Source: Paenibacillus zeirhizosphaerae (lineage in GTDB: Bacteria; Bacillota; Bacilli; Paenibacillales; Paenibacillaceae). Taken from it: a DNA stretch of 64,000 nucleotides. Shown piece after piece: positions 16,185 through 23,585 of this stretch. The stretch spans positions 372,001-436,000 of the forward strand of contig NZ_JAPCKK010000014.1 in NCBI RefSeq assembly GCF_030705605.1. Direction: 5' to 3'. The notes beneath the pieces are model-generated. The model saw only the letters and a program-made list of their open reading frames with translations, did no database searches and had not been told where the DNA came from. Every line of letters starts with the position of its first letter. Position 1 is the first letter of the stretch. The translations under genes were made by a program, and so were the position numbers.

Positions 16185-17189
16185 CTACAGCTCCCTCCTT
16201 TCCTGCCGGGCCAGGTACAGGAAAAAAGGAACGCCAACGATAGCCACCATGGCTCCAATAGCGAACTCTCTCGGCGGATTGACCATGCGGGACGCAAAAT
16301 CGGCCCACATGAGCAGAATCGCTCCCCATAGGCCTGATAAGGGTACCAGGACCCGATAATCTACGCCGACGAATCGGCGAACCAAATGAGGCACGACAAG
16401 CCCGACGAAGCTGATGGAGCCTACGACAGATACAGAAGCTCCAGCCAGGACAACCACCGCCGCCAGAGCCAGGACTCTCACCCTGCCGGTATGTACGCCC
16501 AAATTGGCGGCCGTCTCTTCGCCCAAGCTCAAAAAATTGATCGGCCTGCTAATCGCAAATGCAAACAACAGAGTAACCAGGATGAGTGGGACAAGTATGC
16601 GAAGATGCTCCCATCTCACCCCAGCGGCTCCCCCAGCGTACCAAAAGGCTAAATCTTGACTAAGATCATAATAGATCGCAATGCCGGTACTCAGGGAATG
16701 CAGCATCGCGGCGACCACAGAGCCGGCAATCGTCAGCTTTAGAGACGTTAGTCCCCCCTTCGTTGATAAACCGAGCATTACAATAAAGAGTGTACTAAGA
16801 GCAGCACCCGCAAAAGATATGATCATCAGCAGTGAGTATGAGATACTCGGAGCTATCGCAAAGCTGATTGCCACGGCGCAGGCGGCGCCCGCATTTATGC
16901 CCAGTACCCCGGTGTCCGCCAGCGGATTGCGTGTGACCCCCTGCATCAGAGCACCGGCTGTAGCAAAGGCCGCGCCTGTAATCGCAGCACCCAACACGCG
17001 CGGCAGCCTCAGGTCATGAATAACGGTATGAAGCGTTATCGACGGATCATAAAAAAACACAGCCGACCACACCGCAGCCAGACTCGCTTCCTTGGCTCCG
17101 AACGATACGGCTGCTAGCGTGGTTATAACCAGTACTGCACAGGAGAATAAAAACCATAAGAGGGTTATGTATAATTTGCTCCGGATCAT
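16185..17189 (-). CDS. FecCD-family iron-siderophore permease (first)
   Basis: 334 residues, first gene of the operon. About ten hydrophobic spans; family marks LPRVLGAAITGAAFATAGALMQG near residue 60, LADTGVLGINAGAA, and GSISFVGLVVPHLVRRFVG near residue 260. It forms one half of the transport channel. The start is uncertain: the only strong Shine-Dalgarno (AGGAGGG) is about 15 nt from the ATG at 17189, longer than usual, so an unrecognised start nearer it is possible. The perfect Fur palindrome at 17223-17237, about 34 nt ahead of the ATG, indicates repression by iron. Confidence 0.92.
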   Translation of the reverse strand: MIRSKLYITLLWFLFSCAVLVITTLAAVSFGAKEASLAAVWSAVFFYDPSITLHTVIHDLRLPRVLGAAITGAAFATAGALMQGVTRNPLADTGVLGINAGAACAVAISFAIAPSISYSLLMIISFAGAALSTLFIVMLGLSTKGGLTSLKLTIAGSVVAAMLHSLSTGIAIYYDLSQDLAFWYAGGAAGVRWEHLRILVPLILVTLLFAFAISRPINFLSLGEETAANLGVHTGRVRVLALAAVVVLAGASVSVVGSISFVGLVVPHLVRRFVGVDYRVLVPLSGLWGAILLMWADFASRMVNPPREFAIGAMVAIVGVPFFLYLARQERREL

Positions 17190-17222
17190 TGTGTGTGTTG
17201 GCCAGCCCTCCTACGTTAATAT

Positions 17223-17237
17223 TGATAATCATTATCA
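17223..17237 (-). promoter_or_regulatory. Fur box
   Basis: TGATAATCATTATCA is a perfect 7-1-7 palindrome matching the Bacillus Fur consensus. It lies directly upstream of the siderophore permease operon. Confidence 0.92.
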
Positions 17238-17344
17238 TTTAACGTTTATAAATATTACACTATCTTTTTAAACTCCACAATCATTTTTTTGCAAATGAAA
17301 GCAAACGATGCCACAAACAATTCAACCAGATAGATACTTACTGT

Positions 17345-17492
17345 GAATACTCCCATCGCCTGAAGAGGCGGGGGCTTCTTGTTTCGACGATCGCTGCCTT
17401 TCTGTAGGAAAGGTCTGACTGGATCTCCACAAGCGTTCGATGCGGCACACGCATCCCGTTCGGGGCAAACCCTCCCTACGGTATTCAGTCCA
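17345..17492 (-). ncRNA. Candidate omega RNA (reRNA) region 3' of tnpB
   Basis: The 148 nt between the tnpB stop and the right-end TTCAC contain several stem-loop-forming stretches and end in the RE hairpin. In characterised TnpB systems the guide scaffold overlaps the tnpB 3' end and its guide is the flank just past the right end. On that model the guide would be the sequence below 17343 read on the minus strand. No experimental sign; position by analogy. Confidence 0.4.
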
Positions 17493-18581
17493 TCACGCTA
17501 CGATGCTCAAAGCCCGCTGCAAAATGACCTGGGCCGAAACGATGTCTCTGTCCTGCACCAGTCCGCATTCTTTGCATTCATGAAGCCGGATCGCCAACGT
17601 TTTTGGAACATCTGCACCGCAGATGCAGGTTTGCGATGTGCCGTGGGCGGGCACTTGTACGAGTCGCTTCCCCTGTCTTGCGGCTTTATACGACAGATAC
17701 GTGATGAACCTTCGCCATCCGGCATCCGAGATGCTTTTGGACAGCCGGCGGTTACGGATCATGTTCTTCACTTTCAGCTGCTCTACCGCAATCAGGTCAT
17801 GTCCCTGAACGATGCGGTGCGATTGCTTGTGCAAGAAATCTTTGCGCTGCCGCGCCACTTTCTGGTGGATGTTCGCGACCTTCTGTTTGGCTTTCTGCCG
17901 ATTGCGGGAACCGCGCGCTTTCCGGGACAACCGCTGCTGGGCGCGTCTGAGCCGCTTCTCTGCTCTTCGCAGATGCCGTGGGTTGTCCACCTTCGTCTCA
18001 TCGGACAGCGCCGCAAACGTGCGCAGCCCAACGTCGATGCCCACGGCTGTTTTCGCCGTCTGGTCGGCTTCCGCTGCCTCTATGTTCACGCCGATCCCCG
18101 CCATCCACCCGTCTGCATGCCGTTTCACGTTGATTTGAGTCACATTTGCCTGGTCGAACGAACGATGTGTACGCATGCGGACAAAGCCGATTTTGGACAG
18201 ATAGACGTATCTATCCCGAGCGAAGGTCTTGCTTACCGCACCAGGCTGAGGGTATGTAAAGGAAAGATATCGGTCGGCTGACTTATAATGGGGAAAACCC
18301 GCCTCGCCGCGAAAGAATCGCTGATAGGCATCATCCAAACGCCGCAGGCAATCTTGTAACACTTGGGAATGAACTTCTTTATATTCGGGAAATTCCTTCT
18401 TGAAGACGGGCAATTCATTTTGCTGCATGGCATAGGTGACGGTTCTGCCCTCTTGGTTGTAGACGGTATCCCGTTGCTCCTTCGCCCGATTGTACAGCTT
18501 CCGGCACATGATCAACGTTCGAATCATGAGTTCTTCCTGTTTGGGGGTCGGGTAGAGGCGAAATTGATACGTGATTTGCAC
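17493..18581 (-). CDS. tnpB: TnpB RNA-guided endonuclease
   Basis: 362 residues. N-terminal oligonucleotide-binding region (YQFRLYPTPKQEE), helical middle, then the split RuvC domain: GIDVGLRTFAALSD (first Asp, about residue 185), DLIAVEQLKVKNM (Glu, about 270) and VQDRDIVSAQVIL (last Asp, about 342). All three catalytic acids are present. The zinc ribbon reads TCICGAD...CKECG: the first pair is C-x-C rather than the usual C-x-x-C. The C-terminus is full length, so the gene looks intact. TnpB nicks or cuts DNA guided by an omega RNA and favours element retention. The large plus-strand frame at 17379-18281 is its shadow. Confidence 0.9.
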   Translation of the reverse strand: MQITYQFRLYPTPKQEELMIRTLIMCRKLYNRAKEQRDTVYNQEGRTVTYAMQQNELPVFKKEFPEYKEVHSQVLQDCLRRLDDAYQRFFRGEAGFPHYKSADRYLSFTYPQPGAVSKTFARDRYVYLSKIGFVRMRTHRSFDQANVTQINVKRHADGWMAGIGVNIEAAEADQTAKTAVGIDVGLRTFAALSDETKVDNPRHLRRAEKRLRRAQQRLSRKARGSRNRQKAKQKVANIHQKVARQRKDFLHKQSHRIVQGHDLIAVEQLKVKNMIRNRRLSKSISDAGWRRFITYLSYKAARQGKRLVQVPAHGTSQTCICGADVPKTLAIRLHECKECGLVQDRDIVSAQVILQRALSIVA

Positions 18582-18891
18582 GAAGGGTCACCGCCTTAAT
18601 AGGAACATATATTCCCATTATATCACACAAACATTCGACTAGGAAAGTGCCCGCCTTATACAATAGGCCAGTGCATTTAGGCTTCGCCTAACCGAGATTC
18701 ATCCCCTACCTAAAAGTTTTGTGAGCGTTGCTTCCTGAATAAGCTTCGAACAAAACTCGCTTCGAAAGCATTGGCTCAGAGGAAGGGGACTTCTCCCGGA
18801 AGGATGTTAAATTTAATATTTTTACGCATATTCCTATAAACTATTAGGAGATATCCGACGAAAAATAGAGTATAAGAAGGTTATAACTTTT

Positions 18892-19080
18892 ATGAATGAA
18901 GAATTGAAAAAAGCGTTGGAGCAATCACAAGCTGTTATCGTAAAGCTGTTCGACGGAAACATCCTGCTGGGGTGGCCCATGCTTCTCCCGGACGCCTCCG
19001 CATTCAAACTGTACGATGACAAGAATGTGCATACCGTTGCAGTAACGGATGTCGAGAAAGTCACGAGATTAATTGTCTAG
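18892..19080 (+). CDS. Small beta-rich orphan protein
   Basis: 62 residues, ATG 18892 with AGAAGG about 11 nt upstream. The N-terminal helix MNEELKKALEQ is followed by alternating hydrophobic strands: QAVIVKLFDGNILLGWPML, SAFKLYDDKN, VHTVAVTDVEKVTRLIV. This order (helix, then strands around a D-G turn) recalls the Sm/Hfq fold, but the Hfq RNA-binding motifs are not recognisable. No signal peptide or membrane span. I do not know the family. The neighbours are tnpB and a micro-membrane gene. Real gene likely from its good hydrophobic periodicity; function unknown. Confidence 0.55.
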   Translation: MNEELKKALEQSQAVIVKLFDGNILLGWPMLLPDASAFKLYDDKNVHTVAVTDVEKVTRLIV

Positions 19081-19101
19081 AGGAGTTCAGGGAGCAAGCA
19101 G

Positions 19102-19194
19102 TTAATGCTGAAGCCACCGGATCAGCCCGAAAAGGGCACACCAAAGGACCAGGCTGATGCATATCCCCCAGAACACACCTTTAAACAGCTTCAT
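19102..19194 (-). CDS. Micro-membrane peptide, paralogue of 25390-25542
   Basis: 30 residues, ATG 19194 to TAA 19102, with AGGAAAGG about 12 nt upstream. After a short KLFK start almost the whole peptide is one hydrophobic span ending in basic IRWLQH. Its core GVFWGICISLVLWCALFGLI matches the core of the peptide at 25390-25542 at ten of twenty positions (G, WG, IS, VLW, G, I), so the two are likely related. Below the usual length cut-off for gene callers. Likely an inner-membrane protein of unknown role. Confidence 0.55.
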   Translation of the reverse strand: MKLFKGVFWGICISLVLWCALFGLIRWLQH

Positions 19195-19453
19195 GTCACC
19201 AAGCAACCTTTCCTAAGCTTTCCGTTATTATAACATGCATCCTTCCTAAGGAACACGGAGCGGGCGGTATCAGGTTTCTCTTTCTCTATCCTCTACAATG
19301 ACCATAATACCGCCCCTACTTACACCCTTCCCCTTTCCGTTCAGCAGAACACTCTCAGGCTTGATACATCGTCACTAGTAAGCGATATCCAGGCTCCGCA
19401 TGCTGGTATAACTGTCGACTGATATGAAAAAATTCACTAAATCAAATTATTTA

Positions 19454-19482
19454 ATGAAAATTTTCCGAAAAAGATGTATAAT
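19454..19482 (+). promoter_or_regulatory. Candidate sigma-A promoter of gene 19520-19822
   Basis: TATAAT at 19477-19482 with ATGAAA (4 of 6 to TTGACA) 17 bp upstream. Predicted start about 30 nt before the ATG. The remainder of 19195-19519 contains no recognisable gene. Confidence 0.45.
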
Positions 19483-19519
19483 TATTGACATAATAATTCA
19501 GCCGAAAGGATGAACAAAG

Positions 19520-19822
19520 ATGACAACCACAACAAGAGTGCAGGAATTAAAATCATTACTTCCGCGTGAACATCAAGGCATTTCCCATTTCGTCGAACAC
19601 GCACTGGAATCCATTGATCAATTTGTAGAACAGCATCGTCAGTTTGTAGCCGCACAGGCGCTGTACGGAGAAAGAATCAATGGTAAAGAAGAGGTCTTGT
19701 TCCGCGAAACGATCAGTGATATAAAAAAACAGCTTGTTGTAACACTTGAAAAAACAGTCGAGGATTTTGTGCACAAGGGCGACAAGCATTGGAGCAACCA
19801 TTTTAAGGACGGCGTGGAATAA
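19520..19822 (+). CDS. Small hypothetical helical protein
   Basis: 100 residues, ATG with GAAAGG upstream. The sequence is mostly amphipathic helix and highly charged (HFVEHALESIDQFVEQHRQF, DIKKQLVVTLEKTVEDFVHK), with no cysteine, no signal peptide and no membrane span. It is a stand-alone gene with its own promoter and a shared terminator. I do not recognise the family; a small cytoplasmic helical-bundle protein is the most that can be said. Confidence 0.65.
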   Translation: MTTTTRVQELKSLLPREHQGISHFVEHALESIDQFVEQHRQFVAAQALYGERINGKEEVLFRETISDIKKQLVVTLEKTVEDFVHKGDKHWSNHFKDGVE

Positions 19823-19826
19823 AATA

Positions 19827-19871
19827 CAAAGTAAAAGCCCTGGCTCGCAGAGACCAGGGCTTTTACTTTTA
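19827..19871. terminator. Bidirectional terminator
   Basis: AAAGTAAAAGCCCTGG pairs with CCAGGGCTTTTACTTTT around a 10-nt loop, with A- and T-rich flanks. It serves the convergent genes 19520-19822 (+) and 19904-21784 (-). Confidence 0.9.
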
Positions 19872-19903
19872 CCGTAAGCTTCAACATACCTTATAACCGT
19901 TAA

Positions 19904-21784
19904 TTAGCCGCTTACTTTCACAGCAGCGGTCACATATTTCCCGCCGTAGGAAACCTTGATCGTAGTGCTTCCCTTGGCAACCGCTTGAACAGTACCGCCG
20001 CTGACCGTTGCAACGCCCGCTTTGGTAGATACCCATATGGCCTCAGCGGCTACATTTTTGCTTCCACCATTGTCATACTGCGCCGTTACCGTTAAAACCT
20101 GGCTCGCCCCCGGGGCAAGCTTAACATTTTTACTGCTGATGACAAGCTTCTTCAGCTTAGGGGATACCGTAACCTGAATCTGAACGCTCTTATCCTGGTA
20201 AGTACCTGTCAAAGTAGTGGTCCCGATGCCAACAGCCTTGATCGTAGAACCTTTCATGGTCGCTACCGCTGCATTGGATGTCGTCCATTTCATGCTTTGG
20301 GTCAGATTGGTTGATGTACCGTCTGTATAAACACCGGTTATCTTGATTCCCTTGCTGGTTTTCAGGTTCATCCCCACATTTGCCGCACTGGAGGAAAGAC
20401 TCTGGAGAACCGGCTCCACTTTTACAGAAGCTTTCACGTATTTCCCCATATACATTGCCTTGACCGTTGCAGTCCCTTTGCTGACCGCTTTGATCTTGCC
20501 ATTCTGAAGGGTAACCCGTGCGTTGGAAGCGACCCATGACACTTCTTCACTAATATCCATGGATGCCCCGTTGGAAAGCTGGGCTTTAACGGTCGGCAGG
20601 GATGCCTCCTGGCCTGCTGTCAACGTATATTTGGCTTGAGAAACTGTAAGCTTAACCACTTTATACTGTACCGTCACGGGGATTTGCAGCTGCTTCCCGC
20701 CGACAGAAGCGGTCAGATTCGTTTTGCCCGGAGCGGAGGCGACAAGTTTGCTTCCTTCCAGCTTGACCACAGATGTATTGCCGACTGACCAGGTCACATC
20801 AGAAGTCACATTCCGTCTGGACTCGTCCGCCATATAAGCAGAAATGCTTGGAAGGGATGCTTTGCTTCCTACGGTGACTGATACACTCGCTTTGTTGGCT
20901 ACGAGACGATCGATCGTCGGAAGCACCGTCACCTTGACACTTTTGCTGTTTCCGTTATAAACCACCTTCACCGTCGACTTGCCGGCTGCCTTCGGCGTGA
21001 GAACTCCCTCACTTACGGACAGTACAAGCGGGGCAGAGCTACTCCATTCCGCTCTGTCCGATACATCCGTTTTCGCCCCACTGACCGATACATCCGTTGC
21101 TTTCAATTTTTGTGACGGCCCTGCCAAGAACATGGACAGACTTCCGGTTTCACTTAGTAAAAGTGCTTGTGAAGAAGATCTTACGTACACAGTAATCTGG
21201 GTGCTAAGTCCTTCTGAACGGGCTGCTATGTATGCAATACCTTTGGCTACAGGTGTAACCAGACCATTCTCCACCGTCGCGACCGATGTGTTGGACGAAC
21301 TCCAGCTAACTCCCGAGACAGCCTCCGTCTTGCCGGAGGAGAGCGTTCCTGTTACCCCTAGCTGCTTCGCCTGTTCGCCAGTCAGTAGTTCAAGTTTCCC
21401 GGACGGCTCCAATGTCAGCTTTGTATAACGGGCTTTGACGGTTATGTTCCGCGACAGGGTCTTCCCATTCCATTGAGCGGTAATTCTCGCTGTTCCTTTG
21501 GAGAGAGGCGTAACCAGACCATTCTCCACCTTGGCGACACCCGTATTGTTTGACGTCCATTTCGCATCAGCGGTCACATCCGTCTTGTTGGACGCACTAT
21601 CGACAGCCACTACCTTGAATTGGACTGCATCTCCCCCTGTAATCCATTCGTCCGGTACCTGGCCGCTCCATTCCAATGCCGCTGAATCCGTTCCCGCCGC
21701 ACGAACCACATCCGCCGGAAAAACGGTCAGAAACAACAGTAATACAGCGAGTAAATAGACACATCGCCTGCTTGCAATTACCAT
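19904..21784 (-). CDS. Secreted protein of seven Big_2 (bacterial Ig-like) repeats
   Basis: 626 residues, ATG with AAGGGGAG upstream. A Sec signal peptide ends near residue 30 (FPADVVRAAG). The mature protein is a string of about seven ~80-residue Big_2 domains, each marked by a W-S-S-N-x-S-V-A-x-V motif then a G-x-A-x-I/V tail: WTSNNTGVAKVENG, WSSSNTSVATVENG, WSSSAPLVLSV, WSVGNTSVVKL, WVASNARVTLQNG, WTTSNAAVATMKG and WVSTKAGVATVSG. No LPxTG, S-layer homology or enzymatic domain follows, so it is probably released or non-covalently held at the surface. Such repeats serve adhesion or as spacers; here the function is unknown. A 12-bp inverted repeat lies about 100 bp upstream. Confidence 0.88.
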   Translation of the reverse strand: MVIASRRCVYLLAVLLLFLTVFPADVVRAAGTDSAALEWSGQVPDEWITGGDAVQFKVVAVDSASNKTDVTADAKWTSNNTGVAKVENGLVTPLSKGTARITAQWNGKTLSRNITVKARYTKLTLEPSGKLELLTGEQAKQLGVTGTLSSGKTEAVSGVSWSSSNTSVATVENGLVTPVAKGIAYIAARSEGLSTQITVYVRSSSQALLLSETGSLSMFLAGPSQKLKATDVSVSGAKTDVSDRAEWSSSAPLVLSVSEGVLTPKAAGKSTVKVVYNGNSKSVKVTVLPTIDRLVANKASVSVTVGSKASLPSISAYMADESRRNVTSDVTWSVGNTSVVKLEGSKLVASAPGKTNLTASVGGKQLQIPVTVQYKVVKLTVSQAKYTLTAGQEASLPTVKAQLSNGASMDISEEVSWVASNARVTLQNGKIKAVSKGTATVKAMYMGKYVKASVKVEPVLQSLSSSAANVGMNLKTSKGIKITGVYTDGTSTNLTQSMKWTTSNAAVATMKGSTIKAVGIGTTTLTGTYQDKSVQIQVTVSPKLKKLVISSKNVKLAPGASQVLTVTAQYDNGGSKNVAAEAIWVSTKAGVATVSGGTVQAVAKGSTTIKVSYGGKYVTAAVKVSG

Positions 21785-21886
21785 GTACTTCTCCCCTTTT
21801 CATCTTTCTCTTAATTAGGATAAGAAAAACATCTATCGACTTACTTTCAAAGAAGATAGACCGCATGTAGCGGAAGTTTTTCTTGC

Positions 21887-21932
21887 GATTATAGAATTAT
21901 TTAGCCCTGCTGAAACTTGAAATTCTATAATC
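21887..21932. repeat. Perfect 12-bp inverted repeat upstream of Big_2 gene
   Basis: GATTATAGAATT (21887-21898) and its exact complement (21921-21932) flank a 22-nt loop. No T-run follows on either strand. It could be an operator or a leader hairpin for the Big_2 gene. No gene is visible in 21785-22040. Confidence 0.5.
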
Positions 21933-22040
21933 TAAAAAGTCCCAATCTATATTATCGGAGAGTAGCATGTTATTTTAAAGATTTTTATGAAAATTAGGTT
22001 TATATTACCATATCTTTTTGCACAAATGAGCACACATTCA

Positions 22041-22448
22041 TCATCCACGTAAAGAGCGCACAACAAATGTACAGGTGTCCTTGCTCAGTTTGCGGCCGTC
22101 TGCCATGACTGCAAAATTCCGGTCATGACTCCGGATTCTCAAATTATAGGCAACAAGCTGTTCTCCCTGCCATACGGTGACAGCAGATTGGAAATACACG
22201 GCATTATCAAACTGCAGCATATCCGACATCACATAGCCTACGGAATTCAGCCTTCTGCGTGAACGGCCTTTGTGATCCGCGTTCAAAGGCTCAATAACGC
22301 TAATCTGCTCGAAAGGGATCGACTGCATTTTGGGACCAAGTATCAGGCATTTGTCCGCGTAATTCATTCGTTCCACGGTTCCCCGTATCTGTATCATTCC
22401 ATCCTCTTCATAGTGCACAATGACCTGACGCCCAATCCATTGTCGCAT
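22041..22448 (-). CDS. Hypothetical protein next to ung
   Basis: 135 residues, ATG with TGGAGGTGG upstream. The N-terminal half suggests a small beta-barrel (RQVIVHYEEDGMIQIRGTVERM, KCLILGPKMQSIPFEQISVIEPL), a layout like YolD-type or Sm-like SH3 barrels. The second half is a separate beta-rich stretch (AVYFQSAVTVWQGEQLVAYNLRIRS). No signal peptide or membrane span. Its gene starts about 17 nt below the ung stop, so the two are probably co-transcribed. I do not recognise a named family. Confidence 0.65.
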   Translation of the reverse strand: MRQWIGRQVIVHYEEDGMIQIRGTVERMNYADKCLILGPKMQSIPFEQISVIEPLNADHKGRSRRRLNSVGYVMSDMLQFDNAVYFQSAVTVWQGEQLVAYNLRIRSHDRNFAVMADGRKLSKDTCTFVVRSLRG

Positions 22449-22465
22449 GCCGCCACCTCCAGTTG

Positions 22466-23134
22466 TCAGCGATTCAGTATGGCCCAGTCAATCGGCTGCA
22501 TACCGTGTTCAGTCAAAAACACATTCGTACGTGAAAAAGGCCTGCTTCCAAAAAAGCCCCGGTGTGCGGCAAATGGGCTAGGATGGCTGGATTCGATCAC
22601 TAAGTGCTTTTTCTTATCTATAAATGCACCTTTCTTCTGCGCATGGCTTCCCCATAAAATAAATACGGCCGGCTGACTGCGGCGGTTAAGCGTCTCAATC
22701 ACCGCATCCGTAAACATCTCCCACCCGATCCCTTGATGAGACTGGGGCTGGCCACGCCGAACGGTCAGCACGTTGTTCAGCATGAGCACTCCTTCCTCTG
22801 CCCAATGCACCAAATAACCATGGTTAGGAATAGGTACTCCAAGATCACTATGCAGCTCTTTATAGATATTTTGCAAAGATGGCGGCACTCTTACACCCGG
22901 TTTGACAGAAAAACTCAAACCGTGAGCCTGTCCTGGTCCGTGGTACGGATCCTGCCCCAATATAACGGCTTTGGTTCCGCTGAACGAAGTCAGCTTAAGC
23001 GCGGAGAACAGATCCTCCTTGGCCGGGTATACCTCATACTCTTTATATTCCCTTGCAAGTCGGTACCTTAATTCATTAAAATAAGACTTCTCTCGCTCCT
23101 CCTGAAGCACTTCATCCCAGTCATTGCCAAACAT
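22466..23134 (-). CDS. ung: Uracil-DNA glycosylase
   Basis: 222 residues, family length. Catalytic water-activating motif GQDPYHGPGQAHGLSFSV near residue 60 (Asp and His), the uracil pocket, VLMLNNVLTVRRGQPQSH near 115, VFILWGSHAQKKG near 160 and the minor-groove loop SSHPSPFAAHRGFFGSRPFSRTN near 187. It removes uracil from DNA arising from cytosine deamination or dUTP incorporation, opening base-excision repair. The start is ATG 23134. A hypothetical gene follows in the same direction. Confidence 0.97.
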   Translation of the reverse strand: MFGNDWDEVLQEEREKSYFNELRYRLAREYKEYEVYPAKEDLFSALKLTSFSGTKAVILGQDPYHGPGQAHGLSFSVKPGVRVPPSLQNIYKELHSDLGVPIPNHGYLVHWAEEGVLMLNNVLTVRRGQPQSHQGIGWEMFTDAVIETLNRRSQPAVFILWGSHAQKKGAFIDKKKHLVIESSHPSPFAAHRGFFGSRPFSRTNVFLTEHGMQPIDWAILNR

Positions 23135-23180
23135 GCGCTTCCCCTCCCTGATGAAAACAAATCTCCAGATATGAAAATAG

Positions 23181-23217
23181 GCCGACTCCTAAGATCCGGA
23201 GCCAGCCTATTACTGCA
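23181..23217 (-). terminator. Terminator of tRNA-Leu (first copy)
   Basis: AATAGGC...CTCC pairs with GGAG...GCCTATT, followed on the minus strand by TTTTC. It lies just 3' of the tRNA and before ung. Confidence 0.75.
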
Positions 23218-23230
23218 TATTACTGTTAAT

Positions 23231-23315
23231 GCCGAGGACCGGGATCGAACCGGTACGGTAGTCACCTACCGCAGGATTTTAAGTCCTGTGCGTCTGCCAA
23301 TTCCGCCACCCCGGC
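23231..23315 (-). tRNA. tRNA-Leu (UAA), copy 1
   Basis: 85 nt. Acceptor GCCGGGG/CCTCGGC with one G-U, D-arm with GGCAGAC, anticodon loop CTTAAAA (anticodon UAA), a long class-II variable arm (GCGGTAGGTGACTACCGT) and T-loop GGTTCGATCCC. CCA is not encoded. Identical to the gene at 25130-25214. Confidence 0.96.
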
Positions 23316-23585
23316 TTATAAATCCTTGACACATAAGGCTTTTCGACAACTGCCACCGTTGAGCTAATCGCACAGTATCATTAAATGCTGCAGGAAATGT
23401 ATCCTGCTTAATCAATACCAACCCTGTGCGGTGAAGCAATCTGAAATATACCACGATTGTATAACTAATGCAACCCCTGATATTCACTTCATTGTATAAG
23501 CATACGCCGCATAAACTGTTCAACGTAAAGAATTATTTCAACCGTGCCATAGACTTCAAGAACGATAGGAAATGGAGGTAATGGT

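Larger units (their letters stand above)
17343..18700 (-). mobile_element. IS200/IS605-family element carrying only tnpB
   Basis: The 3' side (17343-17395) contains the IS605-type right-end hairpin GAAGCCCCCGCCTC-TTCAGGCG then GGGAGTATTCAC. The other side shows a TTAGGC-TTC-GCCTAA hairpin at about 18677-18692 next to GGGGATGAATC, which may be the left end; that boundary is uncertain. There is no tnpA, so it resembles the IS1341-type tnpB-only elements, mobile only if a transposase acts in trans (family knowledge). Confidence 0.65.

Noticed and set aside
17379..18281. 300-codon plus-strand frame
   Set aside because: Antisense to tnpB; no recognisable domain.
18700..18815. Second IS605-like end next to the TnpB element
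   Set aside because: GGGGA/TCCCC-rich palindromic bits resemble element ends, but no pairing partner or coding remnant is visible.
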